A stretch of DNA of 64,000 bases from Novosphingobium sp. 18050 (lineage in GTDB: Bacteria > Pseudomonadota > Alphaproteobacteria > Sphingomonadales > Sphingomonadaceae), in assembly GCF_902706195.1 (NCBI RefSeq), contig NZ_CACSJO010000024.1, positions 1-64,000 of the forward strand, read 5' to 3'. Under the pieces are notes generated by a model. The model did no database searches, was not told where the DNA came from, and was given only the letters and a program-made list of their open reading frames with translations. Position numbers and translations under genes: made by a program. Of this stretch, positions 43,011 through 52,147 are shown in pieces (positions within the stretch are counted from its first letter, which is position 1; each line of letters opens with the position of its first letter).

Positions 43011-43270
43011 GGGAAGACCTGGGGCCATCGCCCCAGATCCCTTTACCGTCGTCGTGGTGCGTGCAGCTTCGTCGCGCGCTCATTACATAGCCCTTTAGGG
43101 ATTCCCTGCCGCGCCGCAGGCCGTGTTCATCCTCCAGCGATGCGACATGCGCGACCTCCGAATGAGGAAAGCGGCTTCGCCGCAAGTCACCCTCGAACCA
43201 AAGCGCCACGCCGCTGCAAGGCACGGCGACGACATTCCCGGGGTCTGGGGCGATGGCCCCAGATCTTCCC
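43011..43270. repeat. 260-bp element with 31-bp imperfect inverted terminal repeats
   Basis: 43011-43041 and the reverse complement of 43240-43270 agree at 29 of 31 positions, and each arm is itself a stem-loop (CTGGGGC-NNNN-GCCCCAG). The element starts directly after the GntR stop and encloses about 200 bp with no convincing gene. No transposase is present. It could be a non-autonomous repeat or a pair of extragenic palindromes; the left arm may terminate the gntR transcript. Confidence 0.6.
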
Positions 43271-43286
43271 CCTTCCCTTAAAACAC

Positions 43287-43316
43287 AAAAAAGCCCCGGA
43301 GACTGATCTCCGAGGC
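43287..43316 (-). terminator. Rho-independent terminator of the MFS transporter gene
   Basis: A 10-bp stem with one G-U pair (43293-43302 with 43307-43316) and a 4-nt loop is followed on the minus strand by six T's (plus A's at 43287-43292), 24 bp after the transporter stop. Confidence 0.85.
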
Positions 43317-43339
43317 CCTCTTGTCTCAACTGAAAACCG

Positions 43340-44653
43340 TTATTCGAAAACGACTTTCGGGTCGGCTTCCGCGTTGGTCACCTTGCTCCCCCACAGTGCG
43401 TAGAACAGCACGTAGAGTTCGCAGGCGGCCGTCAGCAGGAACGAGGTCTGCAGGCCGTAGTTGTCTGCGATCCAGCCCTGGACGATCACCAGCGCGCCGC
43501 CGGCGATGGCCATGACCAGCAGGCCCGAGCCTTCTTCGGTCAGCGGGCCAAGGCCCTTGATGCCCAGCGTGAAGATCGTGGGGAACATGATCGAGTGGAA
43601 CAGGCCGACGAGGATCAGCGACCACATGGCGATCGGGCCATGGGCGAAGACGGTGATCATCATCACGATGAAGGCACCGATGGAGAACAGGGCGAGCACC
43701 TTGCTGGCATCGAAGCGTTGCATCACGGCGGAGCCGACGAAGCGGCCGACCATCATGCCGCCCCACAGGAAGGCGAGGTAGCGGCCTGCCTGCTCGTGCG
43801 TGGTATTGGCGATGTCGGGCTGGCTAACGAAGTTCACGAACAGATTGGCGACACCGATTTCCGCGATCAGGTAGATGAAGATCGCGGGGATGCCGAAGAC
43901 CAGATTGCGGTGGTTCCACAGCGACAGGTTCTTGCGGTCTGCCTTGGCGACGCGCGATCCTGCCGAGCCCATCGCGGGCAGCGGGAACTTGGCGATGACG
44001 ACCGCGAGGATCACCAGCACCGCCGCGACAAGCGCGTAGGGCAGGATCACCGAGTGCGCGTCGGCGATGCGCTCTGCTTCGGTCAGGACGGTGCCGGCGG
44101 CGGACGTGCCGCTCTTGGAACGACCCAGGATCAGGTAGGCGCCGAAGAGGGGCGCCAGCATGGTGCCGGCCGAGTTCAGCGCCTGCACCAGGTTGAGGCG
44201 CGAGGATGCGGTGGCCGGATTACCGACGACGGCAACGTAGGGGTTCGCCGCGACCTGCAGGAGGGTGATACCGCTGGCGATGACGAAGAGCATCACGAGC
44301 GTGACGCCGTAGGACGGGATGCTGGCGGCCAGCATCATGCCCAGTGCGCCGGCGGCCATGATGAGCAGGCCGACGACCAGCGACTTCTGGTAGCCGACCC
44401 GTTCGATCAGCTTTGCCGAGGGGATCGAGGCAACGAAGTAGGCGATGAACCACACCGATTCGATCAGCGTCGTCTGGGTGTAGCTGAGATCGAACACGCT
44501 GCGCAGGTGCGGCAGCAGCGTGTTATTGATGACGGTGATGAACCCCCACATGAAGAACAGGCTGGCAAGCAGCGTGAGCGCGGGGCCGTAGCGCACGCCA
44601 TCGGGCGTCGCGTGAACCACGGGAGTATCTCCAGACGAGACCACTGGCGGCAT
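43340..44653 (-). CDS. Sugar MFS transporter, FucP/GluP type
   Basis: Inner-membrane proton symporter of 437 aa with about 12 TM helices, probably importing L-arabinose. The N-terminal helix contains LASLFFMWGFITVINNTLLPHL, the FucP-family hallmark. Others are WFIAYFVASIPSAKLIERVGY, LQVAANPYVAVVG, SRLNLVQALNSAGTMLAP and HSIMFPTIFTLGIKGLG. It is divergent from the mutarotase-dehydratase-lactonase operon, with an operator-like palindrome midway between the two start codons. It has its own terminator. Arabinose as substrate is inferred from the locus; FucP relatives carry fucose, glucose or galactose. Confidence 0.9.
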   Translation of the reverse strand: MPPVVSSGDTPVVHATPDGVRYGPALTLLASLFFMWGFITVINNTLLPHLRSVFDLSYTQTTLIESVWFIAYFVASIPSAKLIERVGYQKSLVVGLLIMAAGALGMMLAASIPSYGVTLVMLFVIASGITLLQVAANPYVAVVGNPATASSRLNLVQALNSAGTMLAPLFGAYLILGRSKSGTSAAGTVLTEAERIADAHSVILPYALVAAVLVILAVVIAKFPLPAMGSAGSRVAKADRKNLSLWNHRNLVFGIPAIFIYLIAEIGVANLFVNFVSQPDIANTTHEQAGRYLAFLWGGMMVGRFVGSAVMQRFDASKVLALFSIGAFIVMMITVFAHGPIAMWSLILVGLFHSIMFPTIFTLGIKGLGPLTEEGSGLLVMAIAGGALVIVQGWIADNYGLQTSFLLTAACELYVLFYALWGSKVTNAEADPKVVFE

Positions 44654-44737
44654 GACTATCCTCTCAAAGCAAATACCGGCCCCTCAAACCGGAACCGACC
44701 CGGACCTTTGTGGCAAACCGGCTTGCACTGTTTCTAT

Positions 44738-44748
44738 TTGTCGGACTA
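44738..44748. promoter_or_regulatory. FadR/GntR-type operator in the MFS-mutarotase gap
   Basis: TTGTCGGACTA matches TNGTNNNACNA fully and shares its core GTCGGAC with the 34349 site. It is centred between the divergent start codons, about 85 bp from each. Confidence 0.55.
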
Positions 44749-44833
44749 TATGCGCTGAAGGACGCCGTCAATGGTCAGCGTCAAAGGCATCTTACAGAAT
44801 CGACACCCACACAAGAGAGGCGGGATCTAGGGC

Positions 44834-45988
44834 ATGAGGAATCCGGGCAAAGGCATTTTGGCGACGGCAGCGTCCGTCCTCGCACTCGTACTGGCCGCAA
44901 ATCCGGCGCTGGCCGCCGATGCGTCGCAGGCGCCTGCGGGCAACCTGGCCGACGGCACGCAGGTAAATGCAGTGACGCTCAAGGCGGCCAACGGCGTTTC
45001 GGCGACGATCCTGACCTACGGCGCAACGCTGTGGAAATTCATGGGCCCCGACCGCGACGGCAAGATCGCTGACGTCCTGCTCGCCTACGACAACGTCGCC
45101 GACTTCGAGAAGAAGCCCAACTACTGGGGCGCAACCATCGGCCGCTACGGCAACCGCATCGCCGACGGCAAGTTCACGCTTAACGGCAAGACCTACCAGC
45201 TTCCCCAGAACGACCACGGCCAGTCGCTGCACGGCGGCGGCAAGGGCTTCGACGTGCGGAACTGGAAAGTCGAATCGGTGAAGTCGGGCAAAGTCGCGAC
45301 CGCCGTGTTCTCGCTCGTCAGCCCTGACGGCGATTCGGGCTATCCCGGCACGGTAAAGGCCAAGGTCACCTACTCGCTCGACGAGACGGGCAACCTGCAG
45401 ATCGTGTTCGACGCCGTCACCGACAAGCCGACCGTTCTCAACATGACCAATCACGCCATCTTCAACATGGCCGGCGAAGGCTCGCCCCGCGATGCCACGC
45501 AGAACGTGCTGACGATCCCGGCCAGCCGTTACACCCCCGTCAACGAGAAGCTGATCCCGACCGGCGAATTGCGCGCCGTCGAGGGCACCCCGTTCGACTT
45601 CCGCAAGCCCAAGGCACTTGCCGGCGACATCCGCGACGGCAAGGACCAGCAGATCCTCTTCGGCCGCGGCTTCGATCACAACTTTGCGCTCGACAAGGGG
45701 CAGACCAAGACCCCCGAACTGTCGGCCCGTCTGGAAGACCCTGTCTCGGGCCGCGTGCTGGAAGTTCTCAGCACCGAGCCGGGCGTGCAGTTCTATTCCG
45801 GCAACTTCCTCGACGGCACGCTCGTCGGCAAGGAGGGCCATCTCTACCGCATGGGCGACGGCATCGCGCTGGAACCGCAGAAGTTCCCCGATGCGCCCAA
45901 CCATCCGGACTTCGCATCCACGCGCGTCGATCCCGGCAAGCCGTACCGGCATGTCATGATCTACCGCCTCACCACTTCTCCGCGCTGA
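44834..45988 (+). CDS. galM: Exported aldose 1-epimerase (mutarotase)
   Basis: GalM-family mutarotase of 384 aa with a signal peptide (about 1-31, NPALAADA), so it probably acts in the periplasm. It interconverts alpha and beta anomers of arabinose before uptake or oxidation. Motifs are TLWKFMGPDRDGKIADVLLAY, GRYGNRIADGKFTLNGKTY and NDHGQSLHGGGKGFD, with a catalytic His in MTNHAIFNMAGEG. The distal FDHNFALDK and PGVQFYSGNFLDG contain the base Glu region. It is the first gene of a plus-strand operon, 40 bp before the dehydratase. Periplasmic mutarotases are common in proteobacterial polysaccharide loci. Confidence 0.92.
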   Translation: MRNPGKGILATAASVLALVLAANPALAADASQAPAGNLADGTQVNAVTLKAANGVSATILTYGATLWKFMGPDRDGKIADVLLAYDNVADFEKKPNYWGATIGRYGNRIADGKFTLNGKTYQLPQNDHGQSLHGGGKGFDVRNWKVESVKSGKVATAVFSLVSPDGDSGYPGTVKAKVTYSLDETGNLQIVFDAVTDKPTVLNMTNHAIFNMAGEGSPRDATQNVLTIPASRYTPVNEKLIPTGELRAVEGTPFDFRKPKALAGDIRDGKDQQILFGRGFDHNFALDKGQTKTPELSARLEDPVSGRVLEVLSTEPGVQFYSGNFLDGTLVGKEGHLYRMGDGIALEPQKFPDAPNHPDFASTRVDPGKPYRHVMIYRLTTSPR

Positions 45989-46028
45989 TCGCCACTTTTC
46001 GCGCTGAACGAACGAAACGAACCGCTCC

Positions 46029-47825
46029 ATGACAGAAAAGACCACTCCCAAGCTGCGTTCGCGCGCCTGGTTCGACAATCCCGACAATATCGACATGACC
46101 TCGCTCTATCTGGAGCGGTATCTGAACTTCGGCCTCAGCCTTGAGGAACTGCAGTCGGGCAAGCCGATCATCGGTATCGCCCAGACCGGCAGCGACCTGT
46201 CGCCCTGCAACCGCCACCACCTGGTGCTGGCCGAGCGTATCCGCGAAGGCATCCGCGAACAGGGCGGTATCGCGCTGGAATTCCCGGTCCACCCGATCCA
46301 GGAAACCGGCAAACGCCCCACGGCGGGCCTCGACCGCAACCTGGCCTACCTCGCGCTGGTGGAGGCGATCTACGGCTACCCGCTTGACGGCGTGGTGCTG
46401 ACGACCGGCTGCGACAAGACCACCCCGGCGCTGCTGATGGCGGCCGCCACGGTCAACATCCCGGCGATTGCCCTGTCGGTCGGCCCGATGCTCAACGGCT
46501 GGCACAAGGGCGAGCGTACCGGTTCGGGCACGATCGTGTGGAAGGGCCGGCAGATGATGGCGGCGGGCGAACTGGATGCAGCGGGCTTCATCAAGCTCGT
46601 CGCCTCCTCGGCGCCTTCGACCGGCTATTGCAACACGATGGGCACGGCCACGACGATGAACTCGCTGGCCGAAGCGCTGGGCATGATGCTGCCCGCCTCC
46701 GCCGCGATCCCCGCGCCTTACCGCGACCGTCAGGAATGCGCATGGCGCACTGGCAAGCGCATCGTCGACATGGTGCACGAGGACCTCAAGCCCTCGGACA
46801 TCCTGACGCTGGATGCGTTCCACAACGCCATCGTCGTCAATGCCGCCATCGGCGGGTCGACCAATGCGCCGATCCACCTTGCCGCGATCGCCCGCCACAT
46901 CGGCGTCGACCTGCCGCTCAAGGACTGGGAGCGCCTTGGCCACAAGATCCCGCTGCTGGTGAACCTGCAGCCCGCCGGTGAATATCTGGGCGAGGACTAT
47001 TACCGTGCGGGCGGCGTGCCTGCCGTGGTCGCGCAGCTGATCGGCCAGGGGCTGATCGCCGAGGGCGCGATGACCGTCAACGGCATGACCATCGGCGACA
47101 ACTGCCGCGATGCCACCATCGAGGACGACAAGGTCATCAAGACCTTCGACAAGCCCTTGGTGGAAGAGGCAGGCTTCCTGGTCCTCTCGGGCAACCTGTT
47201 CGACGCGGCGATCATGAAGACCAGCGTGATCTCGGACGAGTTCCGCGCGCGTTACCTTTCGAACCCCGACGATCCCGAGGCTTTCGAAGGCCCCGCCGTG
47301 GTGTTCGATGGTCCTGAGGACTACCACCACCGGATCGACGATCCTTCGGTGGGCATCACCCCTGAAACCCTGATGTTCATGCGCGGCGCCGGCCCGATCG
47401 GCTATCCGGGCGCGGCGGAAGTGGTGAACATGCGTCCGCCTTCGTACCTCATCACCGAAGGCGTGAGCGCCCTTCCCTGCATCGGCGACGGCCGCCAGTC
47501 CGGCACTTCGGGCAGCCCCTCGATCCTCAACGCCTCGCCCGAAGCGGCGGCGATGGGCGGCCTCGCGCTGCTGCAGACCGGCGACCGTGTGCGCATGGAC
47601 CTCAAGAAGGGCACCGTCGATGTGCTCATCTCCGACGAGGAACTGGCCGCACGCCGTGCCGATCTGGAAGCCAAGGGCGGCTACCCCTACCCGGCGTCGC
47701 AGACCCCGTGGCAGGAAATCCAGCGCGCGCTCGTAGGCCAGATGGATACCGGCGCGATTTTGGAGGGTTCGGAAAAGTACCAGCGCATCGCCCAGACCAT
47801 GGGCCTGCCGCGCGACAACCACTAA
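46029..47825 (+). CDS. IlvD/Edd-family aldonate (L-arabonate/D-xylonate) dehydratase
   Basis: [Fe-S]-dependent dehydratase of 598 aa converting L-arabonate to 2-keto-3-deoxy-L-arabonate. The three cluster cysteines are visible: C60 (SDLSPCNRH), C128 (TTGCDKTTP) and C201 (GYCNTMGTA). RSRAWFDNPDNIDMT at the N-terminus and GDGRQSGTSGSPSILNASPE at the C-terminus closely resemble Caulobacter XylD from memory, so D-xylonate may also be a substrate. It lies between the mutarotase and lactonase genes. Together with the dehydrogenases on the other strand it completes the route to 2-oxoglutarate. Confidence 0.92.
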   Translation: MTEKTTPKLRSRAWFDNPDNIDMTSLYLERYLNFGLSLEELQSGKPIIGIAQTGSDLSPCNRHHLVLAERIREGIREQGGIALEFPVHPIQETGKRPTAGLDRNLAYLALVEAIYGYPLDGVVLTTGCDKTTPALLMAAATVNIPAIALSVGPMLNGWHKGERTGSGTIVWKGRQMMAAGELDAAGFIKLVASSAPSTGYCNTMGTATTMNSLAEALGMMLPASAAIPAPYRDRQECAWRTGKRIVDMVHEDLKPSDILTLDAFHNAIVVNAAIGGSTNAPIHLAAIARHIGVDLPLKDWERLGHKIPLLVNLQPAGEYLGEDYYRAGGVPAVVAQLIGQGLIAEGAMTVNGMTIGDNCRDATIEDDKVIKTFDKPLVEEAGFLVLSGNLFDAAIMKTSVISDEFRARYLSNPDDPEAFEGPAVVFDGPEDYHHRIDDPSVGITPETLMFMRGAGPIGYPGAAEVVNMRPPSYLITEGVSALPCIGDGRQSGTSGSPSILNASPEAAAMGGLALLQTGDRVRMDLKKGTVDVLISDEELAARRADLEAKGGYPYPASQTPWQEIQRALVGQMDTGAILEGSEKYQRIAQTMGLPRDNH

Positions 47826-47831
47826 AGGACT

Positions 47832-47863
47832 GCGGCTCGGCGTCGGAAGCGGCGCCGAGCCGC
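47832..47863 (+). other. Hairpin between dehydratase and lactonase genes
   Basis: GCGGCTCGGCG (47832-47842) pairs perfectly with CGCCGAGCCGC (47853-47863) over a 10-nt loop, 6 bp after the dehydratase stop. CCTTTT follows only 12 bp later. It could partially terminate transcription before the lactonase gene. Confidence 0.5.
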
Positions 47864-47932
47864 TCCCGGCCCGGCCTTTTCAGTCCTGTCCGACCGGAGG
47901 CCGGGTGGGGCATATACCAAGGGAGAGAAGCG

Positions 47933-48787
47933 ATGACGCTCTGGCGCAAGATCGAACGCGGCGTGCGCGATACGCTGGGCGAAGGCGCCCTGTGGTGCGA
48001 ACGCGACGGCGCTTTCTACTGGGTCGACATTCTCGCCCCCGCCCTCAACCGCATGACGCTGGCCGACGGCGAGATCACGCGCTGGGGTATGCCGGCCCCA
48101 CTCGGCTGGGTCGCGCAGCGCGCCTCTGGCGGGCTGATCGGCGGCTTTCGGGACGGTGTCGCCGCAATTTCGCTCGACCCGCTGGGCGTCGCCCCGCGCC
48201 ATGATCCCGAACCCCATCTGCCCGGCAACCGCATGAACGACGGCAAGGCCGACCGTCACGGCGCGATCTGGTGCGGCACCATGGAAATGGCCGAGGAGAA
48301 CGCCACCGGCTCGTTCTACCGCCTTTCGCCCGATGGCGAGTGGCAGGTGATCGACACCGGCTATACCGTGACCAACGGCCCGGCGTTCTCGCCTTGCGGG
48401 ACCTGGCTGTACCACACCGATTCCGGTCGCCGCACGATCTACCGCTTTCCCTTCGATGCGAACGGCACCGGCCTGCGCGAGGAGTTCATCCGCTTCTCCG
48501 AGGAAGACGGCTATCCCGACGGCATGACCACCGACGCGGAAGGCTTCCTCTGGGTCGCGCACTGGGACGGCGGCCGGATCAGCCGCTTCGCCCCGGACGG
48601 CACGCGCGATCGCTCGATCGAACTGCCCGCCAAACGCATCACCAACATCGCCTTCGCGGGCGAAAAGCTGGACCGCATGTTCGTGACTTCAGCGTCGAAA
48701 GGATTGCCGGAATCGGAATTCGACGGCGCCCTGTTCGAGGTGGAGTCCGGCGTGGTCGGCAACCCGGCAGGCACCTACCTGGGCTGA
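47933..48787 (+). CDS. SMP-30 family L-arabinolactonase
   Basis: Cytoplasmic six-bladed beta-propeller lactonase of 284 aa that hydrolyses L-arabino-1,4-lactone to L-arabonate. Metal-ligand positions of the SMP-30/gluconolactonase family are recognisable: Glu in TLGEGALW, Asn in PGNRMNDGKADRHG, Asn in YTVTNGPAFSP and Asp in GYPDGMTTDAEG. GGGAGAG precedes ATG 47933. It is 107 bp after the dehydratase in the same direction, with a hairpin between, so it may be transcribed at a lower level. No other lactonase candidate is seen in the locus. Confidence 0.9.
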   Translation: MTLWRKIERGVRDTLGEGALWCERDGAFYWVDILAPALNRMTLADGEITRWGMPAPLGWVAQRASGGLIGGFRDGVAAISLDPLGVAPRHDPEPHLPGNRMNDGKADRHGAIWCGTMEMAEENATGSFYRLSPDGEWQVIDTGYTVTNGPAFSPCGTWLYHTDSGRRTIYRFPFDANGTGLREEFIRFSEEDGYPDGMTTDAEGFLWVAHWDGGRISRFAPDGTRDRSIELPAKRITNIAFAGEKLDRMFVTSASKGLPESEFDGALFEVESGVVGNPAGTYLG

Positions 48788-48793
48788 ACCCTT

Positions 48794-48822
48794 CGCCGTC
48801 CCGGATCTGGTCCGGGACGGCG
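48794..48822. terminator. Perfect 11-bp hairpin between convergent genes
   Basis: CGCCGTCCCGG (48794-48804) and CCGGGACGGCG (48812-48822) flank a 7-nt loop in the 42-bp gap between the lactonase and polysaccharide genes. It serves both strands. It resembles GC-rich extragenic palindromes common in sphingomonads. Confidence 0.55.
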
Positions 48823-48829
48823 TTCAGCC

Positions 48830-51800
48830 TCAGGCCGGATGCGGTGACGTTACCCGGCCCGTACGCTCCAGCTTGCCCCAGCCGACCACCCAGCCCGCTA
48901 CGGCGGAAGCGATGGCGCGCAGCACCACCCAGTACATGATCTGGCGATAGACCAGCCGCTGCGCCACCAGCAGGTGCGCCGGATAAGGCACCTTGTGCCC
49001 GTCCAGACGGTAGGCAACCCACCCGCACAGCACGTCGATCGCGGTGAAGGCGATCCAGTAGATCGCCATGGTCCCCACGTCTCCGCGTGTTTGCGCCCAG
49101 CCGTGGGCAGCAACGCGTACCGCCGTCCCGATGATCGAAAGCACCAGCGCCAGATCGATCAGCGGAGAGATCGCCGCAAAGCCGATCTGGAACAGCCACG
49201 CCTGCGGCAGACCCACCAGACCCAGCCCGGAAGGCTTCCGGCGCGAGATCACCTTGCGGTGCTTCCACAGACATTGCAGCGTCCCGAAAGCCCAGCGGAA
49301 ACGCTGCTTGGCCAGCGCGGCAAAGCTCTCGGGCGCTTCGGTCCAGGCTATGGCGCGCGGATCGTAGGTGACGCGCCAGCCTGCGCGCTGGATGGCGATG
49401 GTCAGGTCCTGATCCTCCGCCAGCGTGTCTTCGGGATAGCCGCCGACAGAATCCAGCGCCGTGCGCCGCCAAGCACCCACTGCGCCGGGCACCACGGTCA
49501 TCGCGTCGAAGCCCGCCAGAGCGCGGCGCTCCAGGTTCTGCGCGGTGATGTATTCCACCGCCTGCCAGCGGGTAACCAGGTTCACCCGGTTGCCCACCCG
49601 CGCATCGCCGGCGACCGCGCCGATCTCGGGGTCGGCGAACCAGCGGGCGAGGCGGCGGATCGTCTCCGGCTCGAACTGCGTGTCGGCGTCCAGCGCTATG
49701 ACGACTTCGCCGGTCGCATCGCGCAGCGCCCGGTTCAGGGCCGCAGCCTTGCCGCCGTTGCGCAGCGTCAGCAGCGTCACCCGTGGGTCTTCGCCGAAAA
49801 TCTCGCGCACGATCGTGCTGGTGGCGTCCTTGGAGCCATCATCGGCGACGATCACCTGCAAGGCTGGATAATCGCTCGCCAGCACCCGCGCGATCGAGCC
49901 GGCTATCACCCGCTCCTCGTTGAAGGCAGGGATGATGACCGAGACGGTGGGCTCGTAATGCGGCGGCTCGGCGCGCTGGCGGCGGCTCTGGAACCACGCG
50001 AGACCGGCCATGATGACGGCGCGCGCCATGCCCAGCGAGATCGCGACATAGAATACCCAGGCCAGGATCGCGGAAACCGTCATCAGCAGGACGAAGGCGG
50101 CAACGTCGACCCGCACCGCCGCCAGATCGGGCGAGGAAATCACCGGCATCGCACGGGCCTGCGGAATGCCGACCAGCTGCGAAGCCGTGACGAAGCTGTA
50201 CCCTTCACCCTTGAGCGTCTCGATAATGCGCGGCAGCGCGGCCACCGTCTCGGCGCGGTTACCGCCACCGTCGTGCAGGAGGATCACGTTCATCGCATTG
50301 GTGCTCGACGCGGAATGGACCTGATCGAGGACCTGCTGGACGATCGATTCGGTGCCCGGCCGCTGCCAGTCGTTCGGATCGACGTGGAGGCCGACGACGG
50401 TATAACCGGCTTTCTGCGCTTCCAGCGCGGGGCCCAGTTCGTCGGGCGTGGTCGGCTCGGCGTCTCCGAAATAGGGAGCGCGGAACAAGGTCATGCTCCG
50501 CCCGGTATAGGCTTCCACCAGCCGCTGCGTGGCGTTCAGCTCAAGACGCGTCTGCTGGCCCCCGGCGTTGGCGAGGTTGGGATGGGTATACGTGTGATTG
50601 CCCAGTTCATCCCCGTCGGCAACGATCCGCTTGAGGAGGCCGGGACTGCCGAGCGCGTTTTCGCCGATGACGAAAAACGTGCCGGGGACGTGGGCCGCTT
50701 CCAGTTCATTCAGGATCAGCGGCGTCCAGGTGGGATCAGGCCCATCGTCAAAGGTCAGTGCCAGAACCTTGGGGTTGGAGCCGCCTGCGCGCTGGACGAC
50801 GTAAGGCGTGGGCAGGGACTGGTACTGTTCATCCCGGATCATGCCATCCGCGTCGAACCGGATGGCGCGGTGGCCGTCGCGCGGCGTGGCAGTGATGCGC
50901 AGGATTTCGCCCGAGCCTTCTATATCGGCGCTGCTGAGCGCCCTGGGGGTCGACAAATCCGGCGTGCCGCCCTTGCGGAACGCGGCAAGGTCGGCCCAGA
51001 AGCCCGAATCCTCGGTGCCCAGACGCCACATCGCCATGTCCTGGATGCCCAGACGCTTCAAGGCGGCCAGTTCGTTCCAGTTGGTGGCGGCATCCAGCAT
51101 CCAGATCGTGTGATGTCCCCCTCCCTTGACGCCCGCGTCATCGTCATAGGCGAAGGCCGCGTTGCCGCTGGCAGGGTCGAAGGAAACCTGCGCACCGCTG
51201 TCATGCGCGGCGAGCCACGCGTCCTCGATCGAGAGGGCATCCGTATCGTCGCCGTGCCAGTCATAGGCATAGCTGCCCAGCGCCACGACGATCCGGTCGG
51301 GGCCGATCCGCTTCAGGGCGCCCTGCACTTCGCGCAGGAACCAGTCCTGCGGCGCGATCGGGCCCGCCTCACCACCTTCCCAGTGCTGGTCGTAGGCCAT
51401 GAAGATGATCTTGTCGGAAACCTTTGCCAGCGCTTCGAGCGGCCAGCCCTCGGTATCCGCAGGCACCGTCACCGCCAGATGCGAGCCTTGCGGGAGGGCT
51501 ACGCGAAGTTCGCTCAGAAAGGCGACATAGTCAGGCATGGCGCGCGCGGGTAGCGCCTCGAAGTCCATCACCAGCCCCTTCTCGTCGCGCTGCGCGACCA
51601 TGGCGCTCAGACGCTGCTCGAAAGCCCGGCGCTGGACCTTGTCGTGCATCAGCGAGGCGGCACCGGCGCCGTCCCACTCGGTCGCACCGAAGTTCTGGAC
51701 CATCGGCAACACCTTGAAACGATGCGCTTCGCCGGCGACGAGGTGGTCGAAGCGGGCATCGCTTTCGATCTGCACGTCGTGCGTCGGACCGGACACGCTG

Positions 51801-52147
51801 ACCACCGCCGGCACCACCCAATCAAGATCGTTGCCGTGGTGGACCAGCGAGAGGAAGCTGGCATCGTTGTTCGGCACGTAGAAGCCGATGCTCAGCGGCT
51901 TCTGCTGCCCGGCGGGGTGCAGCTTGGGCAACCACGAGGTCAGCCGGTGCTTGAGCGGCGATCCATGCAGGGTGGAGGCGTGCAGGCGCTGGAGGGGAAG
52001 CTCCAACTCCTGCTGGGCCGGCACCGCGACGAGCGTCGTCGCGAAGGCTACCGCGCCTATGATGACAGCTACCAGCAGCAGCGACAGGACGCGCCGTGCC
52101 CAGCGGCTGCGGCGTCCGGTGGGATCGTAGAAGATGGGTTTGGACAT
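48830..52147 (-). CDS. Three-domain GH18-like / polysaccharide deacetylase / GT2 membrane protein
   Basis: Envelope polysaccharide protein of 1105 aa. An N-terminal TM helix (about 17-40) is followed by a GH18-like domain (about 75-400; GLVMDFEALP near 190-199 with E195, and DRIVVALGSYAYDW). Next is a NodB deacetylase (about 455-650) with TFDDGPD (D467, D468) and GNHTYTHPNL, so metal ligands are present. A TM pair (about 680-720) leads to a cytoplasmic GT2 synthase with SVIIPAFNEERV, DAD near 820, EDQDL near 911 and QRFRW near 946, and C-terminal TM helices. It resembles PgaB plus PgaC in one chain, probably building and deacetylating an N-acetylhexosamine polymer. ATG 52147 follows GGAAAG. 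Confidence 0.9.
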   Translation of the reverse strand: MSKPIFYDPTGRRSRWARRVLSLLLVAVIIGAVAFATTLVAVPAQQELELPLQRLHASTLHGSPLKHRLTSWLPKLHPAGQQKPLSIGFYVPNNDASFLSLVHHGNDLDWVVPAVVSVSGPTHDVQIESDARFDHLVAGEAHRFKVLPMVQNFGATEWDGAGAASLMHDKVQRRAFEQRLSAMVAQRDEKGLVMDFEALPARAMPDYVAFLSELRVALPQGSHLAVTVPADTEGWPLEALAKVSDKIIFMAYDQHWEGGEAGPIAPQDWFLREVQGALKRIGPDRIVVALGSYAYDWHGDDTDALSIEDAWLAAHDSGAQVSFDPASGNAAFAYDDDAGVKGGGHHTIWMLDAATNWNELAALKRLGIQDMAMWRLGTEDSGFWADLAAFRKGGTPDLSTPRALSSADIEGSGEILRITATPRDGHRAIRFDADGMIRDEQYQSLPTPYVVQRAGGSNPKVLALTFDDGPDPTWTPLILNELEAAHVPGTFFVIGENALGSPGLLKRIVADGDELGNHTYTHPNLANAGGQQTRLELNATQRLVEAYTGRSMTLFRAPYFGDAEPTTPDELGPALEAQKAGYTVVGLHVDPNDWQRPGTESIVQQVLDQVHSASSTNAMNVILLHDGGGNRAETVAALPRIIETLKGEGYSFVTASQLVGIPQARAMPVISSPDLAAVRVDVAAFVLLMTVSAILAWVFYVAISLGMARAVIMAGLAWFQSRRQRAEPPHYEPTVSVIIPAFNEERVIAGSIARVLASDYPALQVIVADDGSKDATSTIVREIFGEDPRVTLLTLRNGGKAAALNRALRDATGEVVIALDADTQFEPETIRRLARWFADPEIGAVAGDARVGNRVNLVTRWQAVEYITAQNLERRALAGFDAMTVVPGAVGAWRRTALDSVGGYPEDTLAEDQDLTIAIQRAGWRVTYDPRAIAWTEAPESFAALAKQRFRWAFGTLQCLWKHRKVISRRKPSGLGLVGLPQAWLFQIGFAAISPLIDLALVLSIIGTAVRVAAHGWAQTRGDVGTMAIYWIAFTAIDVLCGWVAYRLDGHKVPYPAHLLVAQRLVYRQIMYWVVLRAIASAVAGWVVGWGKLERTGRVTSPHPA

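Noticed and set aside
43011..43270. A complete insertion sequence
   Set aside because: Inverted repeats are present, but there is no transposase frame and no clear target-site duplication, so it is listed only as a repeat element.
48974..51553. An 859-codon open frame on the plus strand
   Set aside because: It is antisense to the GH18-NodB-GT2 gene, whose motifs are intact. The plus-strand product shows the same biased shadow composition.
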